DNA of 64,000 bases from Chryseobacterium salivictor (lineage in GTDB: Bacteria; Bacteroidota; Bacteroidia; Flavobacteriales; Weeksellaceae), in NCBI RefSeq assembly GCF_004359195.1, contig NZ_CP037954.1, positions 1,922,001-1,986,000 of the forward strand, written 5' to 3'. The notes beneath the pieces are model-generated. The model was not told the origin of the DNA. It did not search any database and worked only from the letters and a program-made list of their open reading frames with translations. Below are positions 16,304 to 25,050 of this stretch, piece after piece; within the stretch, counting starts at the first letter, position 1; each line of letters opens with the position of its first letter. Position numbers and translations under genes: made by a program.

Positions 16304-19225
16304 ATGCAAGGAAAAGGACTTATTAAGCTGGTTGCGATTATTCTGGGACTTATTTGTCTTAACGAATTGTTACCAACATGGTATGCTGGTAAAGTTGAAA
16401 GACAGGCCACTGCTGTTGCGGGAAACAACCCCGAAAAATATAACAGGGAGATCGCCCGTCTGTCTAAAGACACTCTGAATCTCGGATTTACAAAACTGTA
16501 TTATTCCAGAGCAAAAGAAAGAGAAATGAAGTTGGGTCTGGATTTGAAAGGAGGGATCAACGTTCTTTTGGAAATCAACCAAAGAGATTTGGTGAACGAT
16601 TTAACCCAATATTCTACGAATCCGATTCTTTTGGAAGCGCTGGACAGAACCGAAAAAGACCAGAAAAATTCTACGAAAAACTATATCGAGAATTTCTTTA
16701 CCGAGTTTGAACTGGTGAATAAAGAAAAAGGAACCAATCTGAAACTGGCTGATCCGGAAATCTTCGGGAATACCAATCTTACAGAAATTAAATACAACTC
16801 ATCTGATGAGGAAGTTAAAAATATCGTCAGAAGAAAAATTAGTGCTTCTGAAGGAGCTGCTTATGAAGTAATCAGAACGCGTATCGATAAAATGGGAGTC
16901 ACCCAGCCAAACGTTCAGCGTGTTCCCGGAACAGGTAGAATCTCCGTGGAAATGCCGGGGAGCAAAGATATCGACCGTGTAAAGAAAATGTTGGCGACTT
17001 CTGCTAAGTTACAGTTTTGGGAAGTACAGACTGTACAGGAAGTTATCCCTTATTTAGAACAGTTATCAACGATTGTTCCTTTGAAAGCAGATTCTATCGG
17101 TGTTGCAAAAAATACCAATTTAATGAATATGCTTCAGTTGAACTCTTTAAGATCAAGTGGAGTTGGTAACATTAAATTATCAGATACTGCTGCAGTTAAT
17201 AAAATATTAAACTCAAAAATTGCAAAAGACCTTCGTCCTGCGAATATTAAATATACCCAATTCATGTGGGGCTATAAGCCGGAATCTACCGACGCAAATA
17301 ATTTAGTGCTTTATGCAATCCGTGGTAATATCAACCAGAAAGCGCCGGTTGACGGTGCGGTGGAATCTGCGAGAGTAAACTATGACGAAATGGGTAGAGT
17401 AGTTGTCGACATGCAGATGGACTCTAAAGGTTCTAAAGAATGGAAAGCCATGACGGCCAAAAACGTAAACAAATCGGTAGCGGTTACTTTGGATAATGTT
17501 GTTTATACAGCGCCAAATGTTGTTAATGAAATCCCGAACGGCAGAACCCAGATTTCCGGAAACTTCTCCCAGGAAGAAGCGCAGGATTTGGTAAATGTTC
17601 TGGGAGCTGGTAAATTGCCTGCAAGTGCAAAAATAGTACAGGCAGATGTGGTTGGACCATCATTAGGCCAGCAGTCAATCGATGCAGGGATGCTTTCATT
17701 CCTGATTGCCTTTTTGGTAATTGTTGCCTATATTATTTTCTACTACGGTGGAGCAGGAGTTTACGCAGTAATCGCAATGGTGATTAACTTATTCTACATC
17801 TTCGGAATCATGGATTCTGTAGATGCGACCTTAACTTTGCCTGGTATCGCAGGTATCGTGCTCTCCATGGCGATGGCGGTGGACACCAACGTAATTATTT
17901 ATGAAAGAACCAAAGAAGAACTCTTCGCCGGTAAAAATATTCTGGAAGCTTATAAAGACGGTTTCAAACACGCTTTATCAGCGATTATCGACGGTCACTC
18001 GACTACGATTTTAACGGCAGTTGTTCTGTATATTTTCGGAACAGGTCCAATTAAAGGATTTGCGGTAACATTGATCATCGGTATTCTGATGACCTTCTTT
18101 ACTTCGGTACTGTTATCAAGAGTGATGATTTTTGCGAGACTGAACAAAGGTAAAGGACTTTCTGTATGGACTCCTCTAACGAAGAATTTATTCAGAAATG
18201 TCTGGATTGACTTTATCGGAAAAAGAAAATATGCTTACATCATTTCTGCGTTCCTTACCGTTGGAAGTTTACTTTCAATCGCAGTCAACGGATTTAAATA
18301 TGGAATCGACTTTACGGGAGGTAGAAACTACGTAGTGAAATTCGATAAACCTGTTGATGCAACAAAAACAGAAGAAGCTTTAATTAAAATATTTGCTACC
18401 CAAGACGGAAAACTATCTGCTGTAGAAGCGAAAACTTTCGGAAGCGGTAACCAGTTAAAAATATCTACGGATTATTTAATTGATGATGAATCTTTGAAAG
18501 CCGATCAAACCATCGAGCAGAAATTATATGAAGGTTTAAAACCGAATCTTCCTGCTAACATGACTTTACAGGATTTCAAAGCGGCAGATAAAGATCATGC
18601 AGGAATTGTTTCTTCAACCAAAGTAGGTCCAACGGTTGCAGACGACATCAAAACCGGTGGAATGTTCGCCGTAATTGCTGCCTTAGCGGGAATCTTCCTT
18701 TATATTTTGGTGCGGTTTACCAAATGGCAGTTCTCTTTGGGAGCCGTCGCAGGTCTTGCGCATGACGCCATTGTTATTCTCGGAGTATATTCATTACTGC
18801 ACAAATACATGCCGTTTAACATGGAGATTAATCAGGATTTCATTGCGGCAATTCTTACTGTTCTTGGATATTCCATCAATGATACCGTAATTGTATTTGA
18901 CAGAATCCGGGAATATTTAAGAGAGAAAAAATCCACTACTTTGGCAGGGTTGTTTGATGATTCTATTTCCAGTACTTTGGGTAGAACCTTCAACACCTCA
19001 TTTACTACGATCCTGGTCATCTTGGCCATCTTCATATTCGGTGGAGAAAACCTAAGAGGATTCATGTTTGCCTTATTACTCGGTATTGGATTCGGTACCT
19101 ATTCGTCGATCTTTATCTCTTCAGCAATCGCCTATGATTTCCTGAAAGGAAAAGGGAAAGAAGAAACTCCACACGGAAAAACTTCTGTAGATGTTGAAGT
19201 AATCGACAAGAGAACTAAGAAATAA
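16304..19225 (+). CDS. secDF: Fused protein translocase subunit SecDF
   Basis: 973 residues; inner-membrane proton-driven helper of the SecYEG translocon. The SecD half runs to about residue 620: N-terminal helix, LGLDLKGGINVLLEI (about 76-90, first SecD motif), a large periplasmic P1 domain expanded with an inserted segment (about 105-160), and GIVLSMAMAVDTNVIIYERTKEE (about 520-542). The SecF half starts near 630: GIDFTGGRNYVVKFD (about 667) and GYSINDTVIVFDRIRE (about 855-870). Fusion of SecD and SecF is usual in Bacteroidota. Closed by a strong terminator. Confidence 0.96.
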   Translation: MQGKGLIKLVAIILGLICLNELLPTWYAGKVERQATAVAGNNPEKYNREIARLSKDTLNLGFTKLYYSRAKEREMKLGLDLKGGINVLLEINQRDLVNDLTQYSTNPILLEALDRTEKDQKNSTKNYIENFFTEFELVNKEKGTNLKLADPEIFGNTNLTEIKYNSSDEEVKNIVRRKISASEGAAYEVIRTRIDKMGVTQPNVQRVPGTGRISVEMPGSKDIDRVKKMLATSAKLQFWEVQTVQEVIPYLEQLSTIVPLKADSIGVAKNTNLMNMLQLNSLRSSGVGNIKLSDTAAVNKILNSKIAKDLRPANIKYTQFMWGYKPESTDANNLVLYAIRGNINQKAPVDGAVESARVNYDEMGRVVVDMQMDSKGSKEWKAMTAKNVNKSVAVTLDNVVYTAPNVVNEIPNGRTQISGNFSQEEAQDLVNVLGAGKLPASAKIVQADVVGPSLGQQSIDAGMLSFLIAFLVIVAYIIFYYGGAGVYAVIAMVINLFYIFGIMDSVDATLTLPGIAGIVLSMAMAVDTNVIIYERTKEELFAGKNILEAYKDGFKHALSAIIDGHSTTILTAVVLYIFGTGPIKGFAVTLIIGILMTFFTSVLLSRVMIFARLNKGKGLSVWTPLTKNLFRNVWIDFIGKRKYAYIISAFLTVGSLLSIAVNGFKYGIDFTGGRNYVVKFDKPVDATKTEEALIKIFATQDGKLSAVEAKTFGSGNQLKISTDYLIDDESLKADQTIEQKLYEGLKPNLPANMTLQDFKAADKDHAGIVSSTKVGPTVADDIKTGGMFAVIAALAGIFLYILVRFTKWQFSLGAVAGLAHDAIVILGVYSLLHKYMPFNMEINQDFIAAILTVLGYSINDTVIVFDRIREYLREKKSTTLAGLFDDSISSTLGRTFNTSFTTILVILAIFIFGGENLRGFMFALLLGIGFGTYSSIFISSAIAYDFLKGKGKEETPHGKTSVDVEVIDKRTKK

Positions 19226-19243
19226 ATTTTCTGTTCAGATAAC

Positions 19244-19274
19244 AAATGTCCTTCGAAAGAGGGACATTTTTTTT
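19244..19274 (+). terminator. Rho-independent terminator after secDF
   Basis: AAATGTCCTTC (19244-19254) and GAGGGACATTT (19259-19269) pair around a GAAA tetraloop with one wobble, followed by T's to 19274. Confidence 0.92.
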
Positions 19275-19382
19275 GTGGGAAAATTGGGTTTGTTTTTTTA
19301 TTTGGGCAGCTTTTTGAGCCGTCTACGCCTATTTTTTTTTGAATCCGTCTCAAATCTTGAGGATGGATCCGTAGTGTTTTAA

Positions 19383-19401
19383 AGTAAACTGATCGTTTAC
19401 T
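19383..19401. promoter_or_regulatory. 7-bp inverted repeat, possible operator
   Basis: AGTAAAC and GTTTACT flank TGATC. It is upstream of the AraC-type gene, but far (about 265 bases) from its start. Nothing else regulatory is sure in the 19275-19664 stretch apart from the element at 19478-19625. Confidence 0.3.
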
Positions 19402-19477
19402 GATATTAAGAAAGGCGTATCTTTATTTTATTATTAAAAATTTTACTACATGATAAAAAATTATTATTGAATTTTCC

Positions 19478-19625
19478 AACCACAAAAGTAACAAAAGGGA
19501 AAAGTATAAAAACACTCCTTTTAAAGTTCAAATAAGTAGAGCGCTTTTGCATCAACCTTTTTTAAACTTTTACACGAAATTTTTTAATCTTCAAAGTAGT
19601 AAAAACTTTTGTGCCTTGTGTGGTT
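19478..19625. repeat. Inverted-repeat-bounded intergenic element, about 148 bp
   Basis: The 20 bases at 19478-19497 (AACCACAAAAGTAACAAAAG) are complementary at 17 of 20 positions to those at 19606-19625. The interior is AT-rich and has no coding frame. The layout resembles a non-autonomous miniature element or a dispersed intergenic repeat. No target-site duplication could be picked out with confidence. Confidence 0.5.
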
Positions 19626-19664
19626 AACTTTTTTGTCATGTACTAAGAATAAAAATCATTGATT

Positions 19665-20552
19665 ATGAAAAATACCGACCGCACTTTTTTTGAAGGATTA
19701 TATGGGAAAAGTTCTATCGAATTTGTAAAAGGTTTGGTGTATATCTATCCGTTTGGAGTGATCGGAAAAGAAAATAACAACAACGTAAAACCACATATTC
19801 ACAACAATCAGTTTCAGATTTTTTTAGTGATTCAAGGCAGCACGGTATTGCTTCATAATGACGAAAAAATTCCGATATCGGCTCCTTCATTTATAACCAT
19901 TCCGAAAAATACTGAACACGGTTTTGAACATCAAACGGAAATGAAAGGTTGGATTATCAGCCTTTCAGATGCTGTATTGGAGCACATGATTAAGAGAGAA
20001 ACCGAAGCCGTGATTGCGATTGAAACTTTCCAGCTGACCGCAGTAACAGCGGATAGCTTTTCAGAAACGGTTTTTAAAAACATGCTGGAGTGTGTAGAAG
20101 AATACCATCAGGAAAACTTCGGCAAATTGCTGATGCTTGAAAGTATGATTGGAAAAATGATCGTACAGCTGAGCCGAATCCCGAAAAGCACCCCACTGCG
20201 AATTTTCAACAAAGACAATTCATCCATTATTTATTTCAGAAGATTTTCTCAACTTATTCGTGAAAGCCGTACCTATAAAAAAACAATTGAACAGTATGCC
20301 GCCGAGCTTAATATTACTCCTGGTCATTTAAACAGAATTTGCAGTATTATAGCCCAGCAAAATTCCAAGGAAGTAATCATAGATTACTTTATTAACGAAT
20401 CAAAAACGCTGCTTTCAGACATAGAAAAAAGCATTAATGAGGTTGGATACAGTCTCGGTTTTGACGACCCAAGTTATTTTTCCAGACTGTTTAAAAAGAA
20501 GACTGGGTATACACCCAATGAATTCCGAAAAAACATAGGTGTTAAAAATTAA
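19665..20552 (+). CDS. AraC-family transcriptional regulator with N-terminal cupin domain
   Basis: 295 residues from ATG 19665; an upstream TTG at 19659 is less likely. The N-terminal half is an AraC-binding cupin (HIHNNQFQIFLVIQGSTVLLH, about 43-63, followed by PKNTEHGF). The C-terminal HTH pair spans about 195-292: YAAELNITPGHLNRIC is the first HTH and VGYSLGFDDPSYFSRLFKKK, with the family's Y/F-G-F/Y-x-D/S pattern, the second. It lies 131 bases upstream of and in the same direction as catB, so it is the best candidate for the benzoate or catechol-responsive activator of that operon, by analogy with BenR/XylS. The effector is not determinable from sequence. Confidence 0.88.
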   Translation: MKNTDRTFFEGLYGKSSIEFVKGLVYIYPFGVIGKENNNNVKPHIHNNQFQIFLVIQGSTVLLHNDEKIPISAPSFITIPKNTEHGFEHQTEMKGWIISLSDAVLEHMIKRETEAVIAIETFQLTAVTADSFSETVFKNMLECVEEYHQENFGKLLMLESMIGKMIVQLSRIPKSTPLRIFNKDNSSIIYFRRFSQLIRESRTYKKTIEQYAAELNITPGHLNRICSIIAQQNSKEVIIDYFINESKTLLSDIEKSINEVGYSLGFDDPSYFSRLFKKKTGYTPNEFRKNIGVKN

Positions 20553-20620
20553 ATAACACTCTTGCATCATTTGTGATAGTAATAAATTAAAAGTCCTATT
20601 CCCGAAACTTGATTTCAAGG

Positions 20621-20628
20621 TAATTTTG
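20621..20628 (+). promoter_or_regulatory. TAnnTTTG -7 element, candidate promoter of cat-ben-pca operon
   Basis: TAATTTTG, 55 bases before the catB ATG. It has no TTG at the usual spacing, as expected if an activator is needed. Confidence 0.4.
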
Positions 20629-20636
20629 TTTTTCAG

Positions 20637-20674
20637 GTAAGCAAGTGCTTACTAACGTGATGAAACGCTTACTA
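20637..20674. promoter_or_regulatory. Direct and inverted repeats at the head of the benzoate operon
   Basis: GCTTACTA occurs at 20647-20654 and again at 20667-20674, exactly 20 bases apart (two helical turns). The first copy is also the right arm of an inverted repeat, GTAAGCA (20637-20643) / TGCTTAC (20646-20652). Tandem half-sites two turns apart are typical of AraC/XylS-type binding. They lie downstream of the candidate -7 box, which would suggest repression or a different start point. Confidence 0.45.
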
Positions 20675-20683
20675 TTATAAGAA

Positions 20684-21808
20684 ATGATGTCAAAGATAAA
20701 AATTACGAGAATAGAGACTTTTATTGTAGATTTACCAACGATTAGACCACATCATCTTTCCATGGCGGTCATGAGAAATCAGTCTATGGTAATAATCCGC
20801 CTTTTTTCTTCAGATGGAATTGAAGGGATAGGAGAAGCGACAACCATCGGTGGGATTTCGTATGCGGATGAATTTCCTGAAGGAATAAAACTCGCAGTCG
20901 ATACTTATTTTACCCCATTACTTTTAAATCAGGATTCTACAAACATCAATTTTCTGATGAAACTTCTTGATAAAAACATTTCTGGAAATAATTTTGCCAA
21001 ATCAGGAATTGAAACCGCTTTGCTAGATGCTCATTCCAAAAGACTTGGTGTTCCTTTGCACAATCTGTTTGGAGGAGCAATTTCAGAAAATCTTCCCGTT
21101 TTATGGACACTTGCGAGTGGCGACACCGATAAAGACATTGAAGAGGCTAAAAAATCAATTAGCGATAAAAAACACCAAGTTTTCAAACTAAAAATAGGAA
21201 GTAAAAAACCTGAAGAAGACATCAAACACGTTGCCGCCATAAAAAATGCTTTGGGTGCGGATATAAAAATAACCGTAGATGTCAATCAGGCGTGGAGTGA
21301 ACAGGTCGCTAAAAGAGCGATACAAAAACTTCAGGATGCCGGTGTTGATCTTATAGAACAACCTCTTGCAAAGCATAATTTTGAAGGATTGGCAAGACTA
21401 ACTTCTTATTTTGAAGTTCCTATTATGGCAGACGAAGCCGTAGCTACCGTTCAGGATGCTTTTAAATTGGCTAAACTGAATGCAGCCAGTGTTTTTGCAC
21501 TCAAAATCTCAAAATCAGGCGGACTCACAAATATTGCAAGACAAGCAGCGATCGCACAAGGAGCTGGCATTTCGCTTTACGGAGGTACAATGCTTGAAGG
21601 AACAATCGGAACAGTTGCGTCGGCGCATATTTTTTCCACACTGACTAATTTGGATTGGGGAACAGAACTTTTCGGTCCTCTTTTACTTACGGATGATATT
21701 GTTAAAAAACCAATTACCTATCAAAATTTCAGTCTTGAAATTCCTAAAGGAATAGGACTCGGAGTTGAACTGGATATGAATCAAGTAGAAAAATATAAAA
21801 GAAAATAA
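20684..21808 (+). CDS. catB: Muconate cycloisomerase
   Basis: Converts cis,cis-muconate to (+)-muconolactone, the second step after ring opening of catechol. 374 residues, enolase superfamily. The barrel catalytic residues are visible in order: KLKIG (about 166-170, KxK base), DVNQAW (metal Asp, about 200), IEQPL (metal Glu, about 226), ADEAV (metal Asp, about 251) and KISKSGG (second base Lys, about 275). These match the muconate-lactonising branch; adjacency to catC and catA settles the substrate. First gene of the operon; catC begins one base after its stop codon. ATG ATG at the start leaves a one-codon uncertainty. Confidence 0.93.
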   Translation: MMSKIKITRIETFIVDLPTIRPHHLSMAVMRNQSMVIIRLFSSDGIEGIGEATTIGGISYADEFPEGIKLAVDTYFTPLLLNQDSTNINFLMKLLDKNISGNNFAKSGIETALLDAHSKRLGVPLHNLFGGAISENLPVLWTLASGDTDKDIEEAKKSISDKKHQVFKLKIGSKKPEEDIKHVAAIKNALGADIKITVDVNQAWSEQVAKRAIQKLQDAGVDLIEQPLAKHNFEGLARLTSYFEVPIMADEAVATVQDAFKLAKLNAASVFALKISKSGGLTNIARQAAIAQGAGISLYGGTMLEGTIGTVASAHIFSTLTNLDWGTELFGPLLLTDDIVKKPITYQNFSLEIPKGIGLGVELDMNQVEKYKRK

Positions 21809-21809
21809 T

Positions 21810-22100
21810 ATGGTTTACGTAGTAGAAATGGAGGTTCACCTCCCAGAAACCTGGAGCGAAAAAAAAATAGCCGATATCATCGCAAGAGAAAAAGAATGCT
21901 CTCAAAAATGGCAGTCTTCCGGAAAATGGAAATATTTATGGCGTGTTGCCGGCAAGTTTTCTAATATTTCTGTTTTGGAAGTAGAAAGCCCGGATGAACT
22001 ACATCAAATAATCAGCTCTTTGCCTTTATTTCCGTACATGACAATAAACGTAACGAGTATTTGCAAACATCCAAATGCTTTAAGAGAAACAATCTTGTAA
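21810..22100 (+). CDS. catC: Muconolactone delta-isomerase
   Basis: Moves the double bond of muconolactone to give 3-oxoadipate enol-lactone. 96 residues, the usual length for this small decameric enzyme. The N-terminal YVVEMEVHLPETWSE and the central ECSQKWQSSGKWKYLWRVAG (about 31-50), followed by YMTINVTSICKHPN near the C-terminus, are the conserved segments. Only one base separates it from catB, so translation is probably coupled. Its end is 31 bases from catA. Confidence 0.92.
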   Translation: MVYVVEMEVHLPETWSEKKIADIIAREKECSQKWQSSGKWKYLWRVAGKFSNISVLEVESPDELHQIISSLPLFPYMTINVTSICKHPNALRETIL

Positions 22101-22131
22101 TTTTAAATAGTAACAACAAACAACTGATATT

Positions 22132-23061
22132 ATGAAAAGAATAGATCAAAAACTAATTGACGAAACATTAGAGTTAATAAAATCTTCAGAAAAAGATGGC
22201 GCTGGAAATGAAAGAATCAAAACCATTGTTAACCGTCTTCTTAAAGATTTGTTTAACGCAATGGCCGATTTAGACATTACCTCCGAAGAAATGTGGAAAG
22301 CTTGTGATTGGCTCACGCAAACAGGAAAAAACAACGAATATGGGTTGGTATTTGCTGGATTGGGAATTGAAAAATTCATGGACGTTCAAATGGATTGGGA
22401 AGACGAACAGGCAGGAATCGAAAACAAAACGCCTCGCACCATTGAAGGTCCTTTATATGTTGCAGGTTCACCAGAATCTACTTCATATGCAGAATTAGAA
22501 ACAGAAATTGAACCCGATGCAGAGCGTTTATTCATGAGCGGAGTGGTTCGTGATGAAAACGGAAATCCTATACCTAATGCAAAAGTGGAAATATGGCATT
22601 GCAATTTAAAAGGATTGTATTCTCACTTTGATTCTTCGCAACCAGCATTCAATTTACGACGTGCAATCAATGTGGTTGAAGATGGAAAATACGAATTCAA
22701 ATCTTTCGTTCCTGTAGGTTATGCTTGTCCTCCAAACGGTTCTACAGATACGTTGATGCAGTTGTTAGGCCGTCACGGAGCGCGTCCGGCACACATTCAC
22801 TTTTTTGTGACAGCACCAGGTTTTAGAAAATTAACCACTCAGATCAATATCGAAGGAGATCCTTTAACTTATGATGATTTTGCTTTTGCAACCCGTCCTG
22901 AATTGGTTCCTCATATCGAAAGAGTTTCAGCTGAAGATGCTGCCAAATACGGAAAAAATGAAGCTTTCGCTAAAATTAATTTCGACTTCAATATGGTTCA
23001 TGAAATAACAAATGCCGCTCCTGGTGAAAACCATAGATTGCGTGCTGCTGCAGAATTGTAG
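22132..23061 (+). CDS. catA: Catechol 1,2-dioxygenase (intradiol)
   Basis: Opens catechol between its hydroxyl groups to cis,cis-muconate using non-haem Fe(III). 309 residues. The iron ligands are visible: Tyr163 in KGLYSHFD, Tyr197 in VPVGYACPP, His221 and His223 in RPAHIHFFV. The N-terminal helical dimerisation domain (about 1-105) and the GPLYVAGSPES linker are those of catechol rather than protocatechuate dioxygenases. It is followed by a 141-base spacer before benA, the longest gap in the operon, where an internal promoter is possible, though no consensus is visible. Confidence 0.95.
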   Translation: MKRIDQKLIDETLELIKSSEKDGAGNERIKTIVNRLLKDLFNAMADLDITSEEMWKACDWLTQTGKNNEYGLVFAGLGIEKFMDVQMDWEDEQAGIENKTPRTIEGPLYVAGSPESTSYAELETEIEPDAERLFMSGVVRDENGNPIPNAKVEIWHCNLKGLYSHFDSSQPAFNLRRAINVVEDGKYEFKSFVPVGYACPPNGSTDTLMQLLGRHGARPAHIHFFVTAPGFRKLTTQINIEGDPLTYDDFAFATRPELVPHIERVSAEDAAKYGKNEAFAKINFDFNMVHEITNAAPGENHRLRAAAEL

Positions 23062-23202
23062 TATATAATTCACTTGTACAACCCAATGGATCTGTAGGAA
23101 GAAAAACTGCAATTCCATATTTTCAAAAAATTTATAATACGATACTGAAAATTTGAATTTTATAATTCGAACAGGAATTTTATTGCCTTAAAATTTTAAA
23201 TT

Positions 23203-24543
23203 ATGAAAAAAGTTACTTCCGAATATCTGGATAGCCTTATTGTTCACGATAAAGAACAAGGTCTCTACCGTCATAACCGTGAATCTTTTACCAACGAAGA
23301 ATTATTTGAATTGGAAATGAAACACATTTTCGAAGGCAATTGGGTTTACCTTGCTCACGAGTCTCAAATCCCAAATGTAAATGATTATTATACTACTTCG
23401 ATAGGAAGACAATCGGTAGTCATTACAAAAGACAAGCAGGGAAAATTAAATGCTTTAATTAACTCTTGTACCCATAAAGGCGCACAATTGTGCCGCTATA
23501 AAAAAGGAAACAAATCTACTTTTACATGTCCGTTTCACGGATGGACTTTTAGCAATGCAGGAAAATTATTAAAAGTAAAAGATGGGAAAACGGGTGGCTA
23601 TCCAGAACAGTTCAATTGCGAAGGTTCTCATGATTTAGTGAAGGTTGCAAAATTTGAGTCGTACAAAGGTTTCTTATTCGGATCGCTTAAGCCCGATGTA
23701 CTTTCTTTGGAAGACTATTTAGGAGATTCAAAAATTATTATCGATCATATTGTAGATCAGGCGCCAGAAGGTTTAGAAGTGTTAAATGGTTCGTCTTCTT
23801 ATGTTTACAACGGAAATTGGAAATTACAAATGGAAAATGGAGCCGATGGTTATCACGTTTCATCGGTACACTGGAATTATGTTGCAACAATGGGAAGTCG
23901 TGACTACGAAAAGGAAGGAACTAAAGCGGTAGATGCCAATAATTGGTCGAAATCGGTAGCTGGAGTGTATGGTTTTGAAAACGGACATATTTTGCTATGG
24001 ACGAATAAACTAAACCCTGAAGTAAGTCCAATTTATCAACAAAAAGAACGTCTTATTTCTGAATTTGGAGAAGAAAAAGCAGATTTTATGGTGAATATGA
24101 CGCGTAATTTAGGTTTGTATCCAAACGTATTTTTAATGGATCAATTCTCTACACAAATTAGAGTAATAAAACCTATTTCTGTCAATGAATCAGAGATTAC
24201 CATTTACTGTTTTGCACCAAAAGGTGAAAGTGCAGAAGAGCGTGCCACAAGAATCCGTCAATATGAAGATTTCTTCAACGTAACAGGTATGGGAACTCCA
24301 GATGATTTAGAAGAATTTAGATCTTGCCAAATTGCCTACCAATCTTCTGCTATAAAATACAATGATATGAGTCGTGGTGCTACCCATTGGATTTACGGAC
24401 AAGACGAACAGGCAGAAAAGATGGGCATTCAGCCACTCATTTCTGGAATTAAATCGGAAGATGAAGGTTTATTTATCACCCAACACGAATTTTGGAAAAA
24501 CTCTTTAAAAGATGGTCTTTCTAAAGAAAATTTAGCCGTTTAA
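23203..24543 (+). CDS. benA: Benzoate 1,2-dioxygenase, large (alpha) oxygenase subunit
   Basis: Rieske non-haem oxygenase subunit that dihydroxylates benzoate to the cis-diol carboxylate. 446 residues. Rieske cluster CTHKGAQLC ... CPFHGW (Cys/His pairs, about 89-112). The mononuclear iron centre is in GADGYHVSSVHWNYV (about 216-230: the bridging Asp and two His), with a third carboxylate later, near the C-terminal third. The sequence and its four-gene neighbourhood fit benzoate rather than toluate or anthranilate, but substrate range cannot be read from sequence. Rieske oxygenases of this class form alpha3beta3 hexamers with the benB product. Confidence 0.93.
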   Translation: MKKVTSEYLDSLIVHDKEQGLYRHNRESFTNEELFELEMKHIFEGNWVYLAHESQIPNVNDYYTTSIGRQSVVITKDKQGKLNALINSCTHKGAQLCRYKKGNKSTFTCPFHGWTFSNAGKLLKVKDGKTGGYPEQFNCEGSHDLVKVAKFESYKGFLFGSLKPDVLSLEDYLGDSKIIIDHIVDQAPEGLEVLNGSSSYVYNGNWKLQMENGADGYHVSSVHWNYVATMGSRDYEKEGTKAVDANNWSKSVAGVYGFENGHILLWTNKLNPEVSPIYQQKERLISEFGEEKADFMVNMTRNLGLYPNVFLMDQFSTQIRVIKPISVNESEITIYCFAPKGESAEERATRIRQYEDFFNVTGMGTPDDLEEFRSCQIAYQSSAIKYNDMSRGATHWIYGQDEQAEKMGIQPLISGIKSEDEGLFITQHEFWKNSLKDGLSKENLAV

Positions 24544-24554
24544 AACTATAGATC

Positions 24555-25040
24555 ATGACAAATTATCAAGATATACTACAATTCTTATACAAAGAAGTTC
24601 GCCAATTAGACGATAAACAATGGGATGAATGGTTGAAATTTTATGATGACGATTGTGTTTTTTGGATGCCAGGATGGGATGACGAAGATGAATTAACCAA
24701 AGATCCGCAAACTGAAATTTCATTAATTTATTATCCAAATAAAGGCGGATTAGAAGATCGGGTGTTCCGTATAAAAACCGAACGTTCATCAGCTTCGATG
24801 CCCGAACCAAGAACTTGTCATTACATCAATAATGTGGAAATTCTGGAAGAAAATGAACACGAAGTAAAAATTCGTTTTAATTGGAATACTTTATCCTTCC
24901 GATACAAAACAACCGATACGTATTTCGGCCTTAGTTTTTACACCCTGAAAAAAAATCAAGATTCATTCTTGATTTCAAATAAAAAAGTAATCATTAAAAA
25001 CGACTACATCCGTCAGGTTTTAGACGTATATCATATTTAA
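24555..25040 (+). CDS. benB: Benzoate 1,2-dioxygenase, small (beta) oxygenase subunit
   Basis: 161 residues, the SnoaL-like fold of ring-hydroxylating dioxygenase beta subunits, a structural partner of BenA with no cofactor. Family marks: ARLLDDKQWDEWLKFY-type start FLYKEVRQLDDKQWDEWLKF (about 11-30), CVFWMPGWD (about 35-43), ISLIYYPNKGGLEDRVFRI and TCHYINNVEI. It starts 11 bases after benA and ends 10 bases before benC. Length and order are the usual ones. Confidence 0.93.
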   Translation: MTNYQDILQFLYKEVRQLDDKQWDEWLKFYDDDCVFWMPGWDDEDELTKDPQTEISLIYYPNKGGLEDRVFRIKTERSSASMPEPRTCHYINNVEILEENEHEVKIRFNWNTLSFRYKTTDTYFGLSFYTLKKNQDSFLISNKKVIIKNDYIRQVLDVYHI

Positions 25041-25050
25041 AATAATAGTT

